Below are positions 6,735-15,239 of a DNA stretch of 64,000 bases, piece by piece. Below the pieces are notes generated by a model. That model had not been told where the DNA came from, searched no databases, and saw nothing but the letters and a program-made list of their open reading frames with translations. Numbering within the stretch: position 1 is the first letter of the stretch; the number at the start of each line of letters is the position of its first letter. Position numbers and translations under genes: made by a program. The stretch comes from Lewinellaceae bacterium. Lineage in GTDB: Bacteria > Bacteroidota > Bacteroidia > Chitinophagales > Saprospiraceae. The DNA is taken from assembly GCA_020636095.1 (NCBI GenBank), contig JACJYN010000003.1, positions 310,001 to 374,000 on the forward strand, given 5' to 3'.

Positions 6735-9179
6735 ATGGCCAATCCCAATAAAAAGAAAATCGTTTTACCGGTGGCGCCTGATACCAAAGCGCACGCGCCG
6801 GTGAAGCACCTTTATTCCAAAAAGGTGAAATTGCCCTACGGCGTGCCCGGGCACGGCCTGACGGAAATGGAGCGGGAAGTGTCGATCGACGAGCCGCCCG
6901 CTCTTCCCATCAATGATGAATTGAATGTCATTGGCAAGCGTACCCGGCGCGTTGACGCCATTTATAAGGTGACCGGCGCCGCCAAGTACTCGGCGGACAT
7001 CCAACTGCCGGGTATGTTGTACGGCAAATTCCTGCGTTCTCCCCATCCGCATGCCCGCATCAAATCGCTGGATGTATCGGCTGCCCGCCGATATCCCGGT
7101 GTCCATGCTGTTCACGTGCTGAGCATGGAGCCCGGCGGTTCAGTCGAGCGGGAGAGTGGGCACGATGCGCCGGCGGAAACTTATAATATAGATCAACTGC
7201 CCCTGTTGCGCTACGTCGGGCAGCCGATCGCTGCGGTGGCGGCCGAGTCGCAGTATATTGCCAACGAGGCGGCGAAGCTGATCAAAGTAGAATACGAAAC
7301 CAAGCCTTTTGTCCTGGAACTGGATAAGGCACGGCGGAAAGGCGCCCCCATCGTATTTGAAAAGATGGTCAAAGATGAGGGCAACGAAGGCGATGTCGGC
7401 GTTGAAGCAGCCGAAGAACAAGAGGGCAACCTGCGCGGCCCTTCCACGGGCAGCTTCCTGGGCGGCCCCCGGGGTGATGTCGAAAAAGGTTTTGCGGAAG
7501 CAGACTTTGTTGTGGAAGGGGAATTCCGTACGCAGGTACAGACCCACTGCGCCCTGGAGACGCACGGCGTGGTAGCTGACTGGAAACCCGATATGCTTAC
7601 CGTCTACGCTTCCACCCAGAATACGGCCGGTGTCCGCGACGACCTGTCGGAGTTGTTTGATCTGCCAAAGAGCAAGGTGCGGGTGATCACCGAATATATG
7701 GGCGGCGGTTTTGGCGCCAAATTTGGCGCCGGGCACTTCGGCGTGATGGCTACTGAGTTATCCAGAAAAACCGGCCGGCCGGTAAAACTGATGCTCGACC
7801 GGGAAGAGGAGCATCTGTCTGCCGGCAACCGCCCGAACTCTCACCAGATGTTGAAGATCGGTGTGAAAAACGACGGTAAGTTGACCGCTATCGACCTGAC
7901 CTCTTATGGGACGGCAGGGGTAGGCCTGGGCGCCGGCGTGGGCCGCGTGGCGCAGGATTTATATGAGTGCCCGAATTTCCGTCAGGCTCAATATGATGTA
8001 TTCACCCACGCCGGGCCAGGCGCTGCTTTCCGGGCGCCGGGCAATGTGCAGGGTATCTTCTCGTTGGAGCAGCTGATCGACCAGGCTGCCGAACGCCTCG
8101 GTATGGACCCGGTGAAGTACCGGGATATCATCGACAAACACGAAGTCCGGAAACTGCAGCGCGCTAAAGGAGCTGAAGTCTTTGGCTGGAAATACAAGAA
8201 ACCCGGCTCCGACCCAGGCCCTATCAAGCGGGGATTTGGTATGGCGCAGGGACATTGGACGCGCTTCATCAACCTGAACAGCTCCGCTACTGTGCGTATC
8301 AACAAGGATGGCTCCGTGGAGGTGATGTCCAGTGTACAGGATATCGGAACGGGCACCAAGACGATCCTGGCCCAGGTTGTAGCGGAAGAGTTGGGGCTGA
8401 TGGCGGAAGATATTACCGTCAAGATCGGCGATACGATTTACCCCGACGGGCCGGGCTCCGGCGGTAGTGTAACGGCAGGCTCCATCACGCCAGCGGTGCG
8501 CAACGCTGCCTATAAAGCCAAGATGGAACTGCTGGGGCAGGTGGCCGGCGCCTGGGATGTTGCGATCGACAGCCTGGAAGTGAAAAACGGCGAGGTCTAT
8601 TCCAAAACGGACAGCTCCAAAAAGCTGTCTTTTGGCGAAGCAACAAAGAAGATGCGCACCAACCAGATTCTGGCAACGGCCAGCCGCCCTGACGACTACG
8701 GCGGTTTCGAGATCGGCAATGGTATTGGCTATGGCCGCCTCGGTTCAGTACAGTTTGCCGAAGTGCTGGTCGATACCGAGACCGGGTTCATTAAGGTGGA
8801 GCGCGTGGTGGCTGCCCACAGCTGTGGCCGCCCGCTGAACCCTATGCAGGTGGAAAGCCAGATCAACGGCGGCGTCATTATGGGCATTGGTTATGCCCTG
8901 TATGAAGACCGGATACTGGACCTCAACACCGGGCACATGGTCAACGCCAACCTCGATCAGTACAAGCTCCCTTATTCCAGAGAGATACCCAAGATCGAAC
9001 CGGTGATCATCGAGCATTACGGCGCCTTCTCCAGTACGGATGCCTCCGGTATCGGCGAACCGGCGAACGTCCCTACGGCTGGAGCCATCGCCAATGCGGT
9101 CTACAACGCCATTGGCGTGCGCCTGTATGAATTGCCCATGTCGCCACAGAAAGTGCTGGCCGCCCTGGGTGTGAGCTAA
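6735..9179 (+). CDS. Molybdopterin-binding subunit of xanthine dehydrogenase family (PaoC-like)
   Basis: Catalytic subunit, about 814 aa, that hydroxylates its substrate at a molybdopterin cofactor. Visible signatures are the aldehyde oxidase a/b hammerhead domain (VTGAAKYSADIQLPG, first third), the GGGFGAKFGAGHFG cofactor loop, FRAPG, and the C-terminal GIGEP containing the catalytic Glu. A TTG at 6681 would extend the frame by 18 residues; I prefer ATG 6735, which begins MANPNKKK. It has no signal peptide, consistent with piggy-back export on the Tat-bearing small subunit 79 bp upstream. It is followed after 35 bp by the FAD subunit, so the three genes are an operon. Confidence 0.9.
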   Translation: MANPNKKKIVLPVAPDTKAHAPVKHLYSKKVKLPYGVPGHGLTEMEREVSIDEPPALPINDELNVIGKRTRRVDAIYKVTGAAKYSADIQLPGMLYGKFLRSPHPHARIKSLDVSAARRYPGVHAVHVLSMEPGGSVERESGHDAPAETYNIDQLPLLRYVGQPIAAVAAESQYIANEAAKLIKVEYETKPFVLELDKARRKGAPIVFEKMVKDEGNEGDVGVEAAEEQEGNLRGPSTGSFLGGPRGDVEKGFAEADFVVEGEFRTQVQTHCALETHGVVADWKPDMLTVYASTQNTAGVRDDLSELFDLPKSKVRVITEYMGGGFGAKFGAGHFGVMATELSRKTGRPVKLMLDREEEHLSAGNRPNSHQMLKIGVKNDGKLTAIDLTSYGTAGVGLGAGVGRVAQDLYECPNFRQAQYDVFTHAGPGAAFRAPGNVQGIFSLEQLIDQAAERLGMDPVKYRDIIDKHEVRKLQRAKGAEVFGWKYKKPGSDPGPIKRGFGMAQGHWTRFINLNSSATVRINKDGSVEVMSSVQDIGTGTKTILAQVVAEELGLMAEDITVKIGDTIYPDGPGSGGSVTAGSITPAVRNAAYKAKMELLGQVAGAWDVAIDSLEVKNGEVYSKTDSSKKLSFGEATKKMRTNQILATASRPDDYGGFEIGNGIGYGRLGSVQFAEVLVDTETGFIKVERVVAAHSCGRPLNPMQVESQINGGVIMGIGYALYEDRILDLNTGHMVNANLDQYKLPYSREIPKIEPVIIEHYGAFSSTDASGIGEPANVPTAGAIANAVYNAIGVRLYELPMSPQKVLAALGVS

Positions 9180-9214
9180 ATCTATTGTTTGAAGCCTAAA
9201 TTAATCATTGAAAT

Positions 9215-10225
9215 ATGAATCGTTTTGAATATATAAAAGCGCCGAGCATCGCTGAAGCCATTGACATGATGGACAGCACCGTGCCGGAAGCCATGGTTAC
9301 CAAAACCGACGGCTCGGCCAAAGTGGTTAAAGCCGCCGGCACCGACCTGCTGGACCTCATTAAGGAGGGCATTCTGGAGCCGGGCAGGGTGATCGACCTG
9401 AAGAGTATACCCGGCCTGGACAAACTTTCCTACGATAAGAAAGAAGGCTTGCAATTTGGCCCGATGGTTACCATCGCGGACCTGGAGAACAGCCCGGAGG
9501 TGAAAAAACACTACCGGGCGCTCTACGAGGCGGCGGCTCACGCCGCTACTCCTCAGATTCGCAACATGGCCACCATGGGCGGCAACCTGATGCAGCGCCC
9601 CCGTTGCTGGTATTTTCGCAGCAGCGGCCATCATTGCCGGAAGAAAGGAGGGACGACTTGCTTTGCTCAGATCGGGCAAAACCAGTTTCACTCCATCTTT
9701 ATGACCAATGTGTGTCCCTGTGTACATCCTTCCTCTCTGGCCACTGCCCTGCTGGCTTACGATGGCCAGGTGGAGCTAACCGGGCCGGAAGGCAGGCGCG
9801 TCATCCCGTTGTCGGAATTCTTTACCCCTTCTGAGGTGGATGTCACCTGCGAAAATGTGGCCACCAACCAGGATATCATCACCAATATCATGCTGCCGCC
9901 GGTACAGGAAGGTACCCGCGCCTTCTACATCAAGCAAGGCCAGCGCGAGAGCTACGACTGGAGCATGGGCGATGTGGCGGTAGTGCTGCAAATGGATGGC
10001 AATAAGTGCCGGGACGCCCGTATCGTCTTTGGCGCAGCGGCGCCCATTCCCCTGCGGCGGGAAGCGGCAGAGGAGGTGCTGAAGGGCAAAGCCATCAATG
10101 AAAAATTGGTGATGCAGGCTGCTAAAAAGGCAGTGGAAGGCGCTACGCCTTTGGCGCACAACGGTTATAAGGTTCCGCTTTTTCAAACCTTGCTGAAGCG
10201 GGCCGTGATGGGGGCGGTTGGTTAA
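9215..10225 (+). CDS. FAD-binding subunit of molybdenum hydroxylase with [4Fe-4S] insert (PaoB-like)
   Basis: A 336-aa flavin subunit of the CO dehydrogenase/xanthine dehydrogenase medium-chain type. It has the FAD-binding ATMGGNLMQR motif. Immediately after comes a cysteine insert (CWYFR, HHC, GGTTCFAQIGQNQ, CPCVHPSSL), the arrangement that binds an extra [4Fe-4S] cluster in E. coli PaoB. This places the complex with periplasmic PaoABC-like aldehyde oxidoreductases rather than classical xanthine dehydrogenases. The C-terminal CODH flavoprotein domain (about residues 225-330) is complete. Confidence 0.88.
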   Translation: MNRFEYIKAPSIAEAIDMMDSTVPEAMVTKTDGSAKVVKAAGTDLLDLIKEGILEPGRVIDLKSIPGLDKLSYDKKEGLQFGPMVTIADLENSPEVKKHYRALYEAAAHAATPQIRNMATMGGNLMQRPRCWYFRSSGHHCRKKGGTTCFAQIGQNQFHSIFMTNVCPCVHPSSLATALLAYDGQVELTGPEGRRVIPLSEFFTPSEVDVTCENVATNQDIITNIMLPPVQEGTRAFYIKQGQRESYDWSMGDVAVVLQMDGNKCRDARIVFGAAAPIPLRREAAEEVLKGKAINEKLVMQAAKKAVEGATPLAHNGYKVPLFQTLLKRAVMGAVG

Positions 10226-10245
10226 TTTTCACTGGTTTATGGTTT

Positions 10246-10282
10246 CACAGTTCCATTGTTGGTATTCAACAATGGAGCTGTG
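10246..10282 (+). terminator. Hairpin terminator after the molybdenum hydroxylase operon
   Basis: A near-perfect 16-bp stem (CACAGTTCCATTGTTG paired with CAACAATGGAGCTGTG, one G-T pair) around a 5-nt loop, 20 bp after the FAD subunit stop. No clear U-tract follows, so termination is probable but not certain. Confidence 0.55.
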
Positions 10283-10366
10283 GAGTCATGAAGCCATTTC
10301 TGTTTTTAAGGAGCACGTACTTTCCCCGGCCCCTATTCTTTTTGATTGGCAAAAACAAGTATAACC

Positions 10367-10594
10367 ATGGACGCCTCCCACCGCTACTGCCGCTACCTGC
10401 GCGGCAAAAACGCTTATGGCACCACAGAAGGCGGCGATAAACCCTTTCTCAATTTCGACCCCGCCACTACTACTTACTGGTGCCTCCGAACCATGGGGCC
10501 GGTAGGGCCGGACAGCCAGCCGGCGCATCTGTCTGCCTGCGGAAATGGAAAGCGGAACTGCTTTACAGCAGCGAAGTTGAAAAATGAGGAATAG
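10367..10594 (+). CDS. Small cysteine-rich protein of unknown function
   Basis: A 75-aa protein starting at ATG 10367 (an upstream TTG at 10346 is less likely). It has four cysteines in a pattern that looks conserved: CRYLRGKNAYG near the start, TTYWCLRTMGPVGPD in the middle, then SAC and RNCF. No signal peptide or membrane segment. The order of Cys, Trp and Gly-Pro-Asp residues suggests a metal-binding or structural zinc fold, but that is a guess. It sits between the molybdenum hydroxylase operon and a palindromic repeat; no functional link to either is proven. Confidence 0.65.
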   Translation: MDASHRYCRYLRGKNAYGTTEGGDKPFLNFDPATTTYWCLRTMGPVGPDSQPAHLSACGNGKRNCFTAAKLKNEE

Positions 10595-10610
10595 GCGTTT
10601 TTTTTTACTC

Positions 10611-10775
10611 TAAGGCGCGACGAAAGAATAAACTGTCCATTCTGGCTTGTCCTTTTTGCTCCATGCTGCGTTGCTCATCACTCAGTTAGCTTTGGCTATC
10701 TTCGATCTTCGCGCCTTGCCTGGCACAAAAATTACTGCCCCATAATTGAACACTTTATTCTTTCCTCGCGCCTAA
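10611..10775. repeat. Palindromic element A1 (MITE-like, about 165 bp)
   Basis: Ends 10611-10632 and 10754-10775 are inverted repeats, identical at 20 of 22 positions. Internal blocks TTTTTGCTCCATGCTGCGTT and GCCTTGCCTGGCACAAAAAT resemble blocks in element A3 (25299-25459). No coding capacity. The right end is 10 bp before the start codon of the RpiB-like gene, so the element forms its leader region. Confidence 0.65.
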
Positions 10776-10785
10776 AACCTTACTC

Positions 10786-11229
10786 ATGAAGATAGCAGTC
10801 GGAAGTGATATGAAAACCCATCTCACAGGGGTGATCGTCGAAGAACTAAAGAAGGGAGGCCACGAAGTAGAAATGTATGGCGCCCTTGTAACCACCCCTG
10901 CACCCTGGACGAAGGTCGCCATCGAAGTCGCCGAAAAAGTCGCTTCCGGTGCTTGCGATCAGGCAGTGCTCTGTTGCTGGACGGGCACCGGTATCAGCCT
11001 GGCGGCCAATAAAGTGAAGGGCATACGCGCCGCCCTTTGTGGGGATGCCCAAACGGCTGCCGGCGCCCGAAAGTGGAATGACGCCAACATCCTCTGCCTC
11101 AGCCTGCGCGCTACTTCCGAGGAGGTGGCCAGGGAAATGTTGACGGCCTGGTTCGCTAATGAACGGAGTACGGATGAAGCCGATGTGGCTTGCCTTCGGT
11201 ATCTGGAGGAGTGGGAGGCGAAGCATTAA
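10786..11229 (+). CDS. RpiB/LacA/LacB family sugar-phosphate isomerase, variant active-site loop
   Basis: A 147-aa protein with the RpiB fold: MKIAVGSDMKTHL at the start, then AVLCCWTGTGISLAANKVKGIRAAL. In canonical RpiB the catalytic loop reads CGSGNG; here the Cys is kept but the loop is CWTGTG. The conserved WNDANIL segment is present. It likely isomerises a phosphorylated aldose/ketose other than ribose-5-phosphate; the canonical RpiB is encoded at 62739. It is the only gene between palindromic elements A1 and A4, so it looks monocistronic. Confidence 0.8.
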   Translation: MKIAVGSDMKTHLTGVIVEELKKGGHEVEMYGALVTTPAPWTKVAIEVAEKVASGACDQAVLCCWTGTGISLAANKVKGIRAALCGDAQTAAGARKWNDANILCLSLRATSEEVAREMLTAWFANERSTDEADVACLRYLEEWEAKH

Positions 11230-11284
11230 GAGTATGTTCAAATTACTTCACCGTCGCTTCAAAAAGGAAATTTGGACAAGCTCT
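11229..11284. terminator. Palindrome A4 between convergent genes
   Basis: Arms at 11229-11246 and 11267-11284 are inverted repeats (14 of 18 identical), starting AGAGTATGTTCAAATT and AGAGCTTGTCCAAATT. The palindrome spans the gap between the RpiB-like stop and the pnuC stop, so it could end transcription from both sides. Its ends resemble those of element A3. Confidence 0.45.
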
Positions 11285-11852
11285 AATTCATCGCCCTTCG
11301 CCAATCCCGCCAACCCTTGATGCAGAGCAATAGGTAGACTGCGTACAAGCCGGAGGTCAGATACAGGCCCTTCAGCATATAAATATTAATGGCAACTATA
11401 TCTACGATGATCCAGATGATCCAGTTGTCCAGTTTTTTTCGGGCCAGCAGGAACTGAGCCACCAGGCTGGCAACGGTGGTGAATGCGTCCGGGTAGGGGA
11501 AATCGGCATTGGTATTGGCCTTCATGACGCTGCCCCAGGCGATGAAGCCCGCCAGAATGAGCGCGCTCCAGGCCGCGATCTCCGTTTTCGTCAGGCGGGT
11601 GACGGGCAGGCTGTCTTCCGCGGGGCCTTTGTGGGCCCAGTTCCACCACCCATACAGGTTGAGCGCCACGTAGATGACGTGAAGGATCACATCGGAATAG
11701 AGGTGGGACTCGGCGAAGATGAAGATATACAATCCAACGCTGAGCAGGCCGAAGGGCCAGGCGATGATTTTCTCGCGGGTGAGCAGGTAAACGTGGGTCA
11801 TGCCACTTAATACAGCAATAATTTCTATAACTTGTAGTGCGGTTAGTTCCAT
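11283..11852 (-). CDS. pnuC: Nicotinamide riboside transporter PnuC
   Basis: A 189-aa membrane protein with the PnuC pattern: about seven hydrophobic helices, LTREKIIAWPFGLLSVGLYI near the start, and the conserved NLYGWWNW segment. It takes up nicotinamide riboside, which is trapped by phosphorylation inside the cell. It is divergent from the kinase-like gene at 11890, separated by only 37 bp, so they probably share a control region. Confidence 0.88.
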   Translation of the reverse strand: MELTALQVIEIIAVLSGMTHVYLLTREKIIAWPFGLLSVGLYIFIFAESHLYSDVILHVIYVALNLYGWWNWAHKGPAEDSLPVTRLTKTEIAAWSALILAGFIAWGSVMKANTNADFPYPDAFTTVASLVAQFLLARKKLDNWIIWIIVDIVAINIYMLKGLYLTSGLYAVYLLLCIKGWRDWRRAMN

Positions 11853-11889
11853 TGCTTATTCGGCCTTTATCAGCAAAAGTACGCAAAGA

Positions 11890-12414
11890 ATGATTATCGG
11901 AATCGGAGGCGTGAGCCGGTCGGGAAAAACGAGGCTGGCGAAGCGGCTGGCAAAGCATTTCAGGAAGCAGGGGCTGTCAACGATTACCCTTCACCAGGAT
12001 GACTTCGTTTATCCTGAGGAGGAGATTCCCCTGGTTCGGGATAAGGTTGATTGGGAGCACCCGGAATCTGTTGATTTTGAACGCTTCCGGCAGTCTATTA
12101 AAGAACATTCCAGCACACCCGACGTCCTTATCGCCGAGGGCCTGATGGCTTTGTACGACGGCCCAACCAATGCATTGTATGACAAATGCTTTTTTGTTGA
12201 GATAAGCAAGGTTACTTTTTTTGAGCGCAAATCGAAGGACCTCCGCTGGGGCCGGGAACCGGATTGGTATATGGAGCATATTTGGGAAAGCTTTCAGTTG
12301 TATGGACAGCCGGGGCCCTCCCTGCCGGAGGTGCTCCTCTTAAGTGGAGAAAACCCTATTGATTGGGAACGCGTGCTGAACTTTTTAAATTTTCAGGAAA
12401 TCGACAAGCTATGA
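11890..12414 (+). CDS. Nicotinamide riboside kinase-like P-loop kinase
   Basis: A 174-aa protein of the uridine kinase/nicotinamide riboside kinase fold. The P-loop GGVSRSGKTRLAKRL is at residues 6-20, and the Walker-B-like QDDFVYP with the substrate-binding acidic pair comes next. A lid-like region has RKSKDLRWGREPDWYMEHIW. The start at 11890 places the P-loop at the N-terminus. Divergence from pnuC at 37 bp strongly suggests phosphorylation of imported nicotinamide riboside to NMN for NAD synthesis. Overlaps the next gene by 4 bp (ATGA). Confidence 0.75.
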   Translation: MIIGIGGVSRSGKTRLAKRLAKHFRKQGLSTITLHQDDFVYPEEEIPLVRDKVDWEHPESVDFERFRQSIKEHSSTPDVLIAEGLMALYDGPTNALYDKCFFVEISKVTFFERKSKDLRWGREPDWYMEHIWESFQLYGQPGPSLPEVLLLSGENPIDWERVLNFLNFQEIDKL

Positions 12415-12908
12415 TCAGGACATGGATTTTTCTATTATTTCCCCTTTTATGGCTGATCGCCTGTGGCCCAACGGGGCAAGCTCCCGAACAGGGAACGGCA
12501 TCGGCGGATACCTCTGAGGCGGCCGGCTATAATGCCGAACTGGCCAGCGAACTGGGCGCCGACCCCTACGGAATGAAACAGTATGTGATGGCCTTTCTCA
12601 AAGCCGGGCCTACGCGCAGCCAGGATTCCCTGGAGGCGGCCCAATTGCAGCGGGCTCATCTGGACAACATCCGCCGCCTGGCGGAGGAGGGGAAACTGGT
12701 GCTCGCCGGCCCCTTTATGGACGGAGGCGAGGTTCGGGGTATCTACGTGTTCGATGTTCGCACGGTGGAAGAGGCGCAGGCACTCACGGCTTCCGACCCT
12801 TCCATTCAGGCAGGGCGGTTGGTTATGGAGTTGCATCCCTGGTATGGGTCCGCGGCGTTGATGAAGCTAAACGCATTGCACGAATCCGTGGCAAAAGAGA
12901 AGTTCTGA
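12411..12908 (+). CDS. YCII-domain lipoprotein
   Basis: A 165-aa protein. The first ~19 residues are a lipoprotein signal ending LLWLIAC. From about residue 50 a YCII-like domain follows: YVMAFLKAGPTRSQDSLEAA, LAEEGKLVLAGPF and GIYVFDV. YCII domains have an alpha-beta ferredoxin-like fold of unclear catalytic role. The ATG overlaps the kinase stop as ATGA, so translation is coupled. A cell-envelope lipoprotein coupled to a cytosolic kinase is unexplained. Confidence 0.75.
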   Translation: MIRTWIFLLFPLLWLIACGPTGQAPEQGTASADTSEAAGYNAELASELGADPYGMKQYVMAFLKAGPTRSQDSLEAAQLQRAHLDNIRRLAEEGKLVLAGPFMDGGEVRGIYVFDVRTVEEAQALTASDPSIQAGRLVMELHPWYGSAALMKLNALHESVAKEKF

Positions 12909-13088
12909 CGTCAGTCAGTGCGATGAAACTAAATGGCCGCAAAGGCCACTCGTCTAAGAGCATCGGACAACCTCGTACCTCGTACACACAAGGGCTCCCA
13001 CTGTGTCTGCCCATCCCCGAATCGAGTTCGGGGCAGGCGTATACAACCCCAGCCCATTCTGTCCAGCGTTCGACTGAGCGTTCGAACT

Positions 13089-13123
13089 CGGCGTGAGCAT
13101 AGCCGAACGCTGAGCTCACGCCG
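13089..13123. terminator. Hairpin between convergent genes
   Basis: CGGCGTGAGC (13089-13098) pairs perfectly with GCTCACGCCG (13114-13123). It lies in a ~220-bp gap (12909-13131) between convergent genes that otherwise holds GTTCGA-rich repetitive sequence. Likely a bidirectional terminator. Confidence 0.45.
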
Positions 13124-13131
13124 AAGTTGAT

Positions 13132-13830
13132 TCACGGGTGGGCTCTTTCCAGAAAATTGCTAATCCAGCGACTCAGCGTTGGAGTATGAGTGCCCTGATT
13201 CAGGCTCTCAAGGGCCGAGCGGGTTTTGGCTTCCCCGATCCGTTGTTCCCGGTCCTGAATGATGGCGCTGACGTAGGCCTTTGGAAATTCCGGGTGAGCC
13301 TGAATGCCCAGCATGGCCTGCCCAACGGTAAACATGCCCACCGGGCAATCCGGCGACTGAGCCAACACCCGGCTATCGGGTGGCAGCTCCTGAACCTGAT
13401 CCTGGCACAACATCAGCAGCTTGAATTCGTTTTCCGTTGGCGTCATCCATGCTTCCCGCTGAAGCAGGGTGAACGAGTGGACGCCAACGCACCACCCTAC
13501 TTCTGCTTTCTGGACCTTACCTCCCAATGCCTCGCCCATCATCTGGTGCCCAAAGCAAACCCCAACGAACGTTTTTTTCGCCCGATGGATCTCCTGAACA
13601 AGAGCTTTTAACCGGTGTATCCAGTCAATGTCGTCATAAACGGAATATTTAGAACCCGTGCATACATAGGCGTCGCATTCCTGCGCCGATTCCGGGAAAT
13701 AGCCGTTGCATACATCGTATAGCTCGAACTTCTGATTGGGTAAGAGGGCGGGAAACATGTCCCGGTAATCCCCTCCGATGTGGCGAAATTTTTCTGCTAC
13801 GTGATCGCATTCCAGTAAACCGACTTTCAT
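13132..13830 (-). CDS. Class I glutamine amidotransferase, putative gamma-glutamyl hydrolase
   Basis: A 232-aa stand-alone class I GATase. The nucleophile elbow is GVCFGHQMMGEALGG and the His-Glu pair is in QAHPEF, so the catalytic triad is complete. Last gene of a five-gene minus-strand operon, 5 bp after the aldehyde dehydrogenase. In the E. coli Puu pathway the class I amidotransferase PuuD removes glutamate from the gamma-glutamyl intermediate. By position this protein would hydrolyse gamma-glutamylglycine (or a similar product) to glutamate and glycine. The sequence is nearer to GMP-synthase-like amidotransferases than to PuuD, so the assignment is inference from context. Confidence 0.72.
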   Translation of the reverse strand: MKVGLLECDHVAEKFRHIGGDYRDMFPALLPNQKFELYDVCNGYFPESAQECDAYVCTGSKYSVYDDIDWIHRLKALVQEIHRAKKTFVGVCFGHQMMGEALGGKVQKAEVGWCVGVHSFTLLQREAWMTPTENEFKLLMLCQDQVQELPPDSRVLAQSPDCPVGMFTVGQAMLGIQAHPEFPKAYVSAIIQDREQRIGEAKTRSALESLNQGTHTPTLSRWISNFLERAHP

Positions 13831-13835
13831 AGTAG

Positions 13836-15230
13836 TTATCCAATGATCTTAAGGTGATAAGATTTTGGGCGCGTCAGCGACTCATAACCAAGTGACGACA
13901 GGGTACACCCCCGCCCGGAGTCCTTCACCCCAGTCCAGGCAAGAGCTGGGTCGAGGTAGTCACAGCGGTTGAGGTAGCAGGTGCCCGTTTCGACCTGCTC
14001 TCCAATGCGGATGGCTTCGTCTACGTTGGCGGACCACACGGAAGCAGTAAGGCCATACCGGCTATCGTTCATCAGGCGAATGGCTTCGGCGTCGTCCTTT
14101 ACCGGCATGATGCCGACAACCGGGGCGAAGCTCTCCTCCATCATAATCTGCATGGAATGATCCACCCCGATCAGCGCCTGGGGCGCCATGTAGGGGGTGC
14201 CCTCCCGGTGGGCCGGGAATAGTTGGGGCTCGATCAGGGCGGTAGCTCCTTTCCGGATGGCTTCGTTTATTTGTTCCTGAGCAAACCGGGCGGCGGAAGC
14301 GCGCACCATCGGCCCCAGGGTTGTTTCCGGCTGCAAGGGGCCGCCTAATACATACTGCTTGGCCAACGCTGCAAAACCTTCCACAAAATGGTCAAAAAGT
14401 TGCTCGTGCACATAAATTCGCTCTATGCCGCAGCAAGACTGGCCGGAGTTGAAAAAGGAGCCATCCACCAGGTTTTCGATGCTGTAGTCCAGATCGGCAT
14501 CGGCCCGTACGTAGGCAGGGTCCTTCCCCCCCAATTCCAGCCCGGCGGCCAGGAAGCGCCGGCTGACGGCCTGCTGAATGGCTTTGCCGCCTTCCACCGA
14601 TCCGGTAAAGGCCACATGTGCGATCCGGGAGTCGGCAACCACGGTGGCTACTTGTGAATGCGAAAGGTGCAGGTATTGAAAAACTCCTTCGGGCAGGCCT
14701 GCATACTCAAAGGCCGCGGCATAGCGTTCGGCGCAGAGGGGTGTCTGCTGAGCATGTTTCAGAATGACGGCATTACCCGCCATAATAGCCGGGATGACGA
14801 CGTTGACAGAGGTAAGATAAGGATAGTTCCAGGGCGCCAGCACCAGAATCACGCCCAATGGTTCACGGCGGATAAACCTCCGAAAGCCCGCCTGTGCTTC
14901 CGGCTTTACATCCGCCAGGGCGCCTTCGGCGATATCGATCATATAATGGGCCCGCTCCTGAAAACCTTTGTTGATCTCAAAGGGCGTATAGCGGATGGGG
15001 CGGCCCATCTGCCAGCTCAGCTCTTCGGCTATTTCATCTGCCTGTTCCAGGAAGTATTGGACGGCCTTTCGGCAGATGGCGGCTCTTGCCGCTATGGAGG
15101 TTGACTTCCAGCTTTTTTGCGCACGTGCGGCTGCGGCCAGCACTTTTTCGACTTCCGTATCAGAAGCTAGCTGGCGCTCTGCGTATACAGAACCATCTAC
15201 CGGGCTGATGACTTGAAACTTCGTGTCCAT
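13836..15230 (-). CDS. Aldehyde dehydrogenase, NAD(P)-dependent
   Basis: A 464-aa ALDH-superfamily enzyme. Visible are the cofactor region LAPWNYPYLTSVNVVIPA, the general base Glu in LELGGKDPAY and the catalytic Cys in FNSGQSCCGIERIY. In the operon model it oxidises the gamma-glutamyl aldehyde made by the adjacent SDR to the acid, like PuuC. It has 9 bp to the SDR gene upstream and 5 bp to the amidotransferase downstream. Family is certain; substrate inferred. Confidence 0.88.
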   Translation of the reverse strand: MDTKFQVISPVDGSVYAERQLASDTEVEKVLAAAARAQKSWKSTSIAARAAICRKAVQYFLEQADEIAEELSWQMGRPIRYTPFEINKGFQERAHYMIDIAEGALADVKPEAQAGFRRFIRREPLGVILVLAPWNYPYLTSVNVVIPAIMAGNAVILKHAQQTPLCAERYAAAFEYAGLPEGVFQYLHLSHSQVATVVADSRIAHVAFTGSVEGGKAIQQAVSRRFLAAGLELGGKDPAYVRADADLDYSIENLVDGSFFNSGQSCCGIERIYVHEQLFDHFVEGFAALAKQYVLGGPLQPETTLGPMVRASAARFAQEQINEAIRKGATALIEPQLFPAHREGTPYMAPQALIGVDHSMQIMMEESFAPVVGIMPVKDDAEAIRLMNDSRYGLTASVWSANVDEAIRIGEQVETGTCYLNRCDYLDPALAWTGVKDSGRGCTLSSLGYESLTRPKSYHLKIIG

Positions 15231-15239
15231 TTTCTTCTA

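Noticed and set aside
12933..13130. Short plus- and minus-strand frames in the 12.9-13.1 kb gap
   Set aside because: Biased Arg/Ser/Pro translation of GTTCGA-rich repeats; no start signal.
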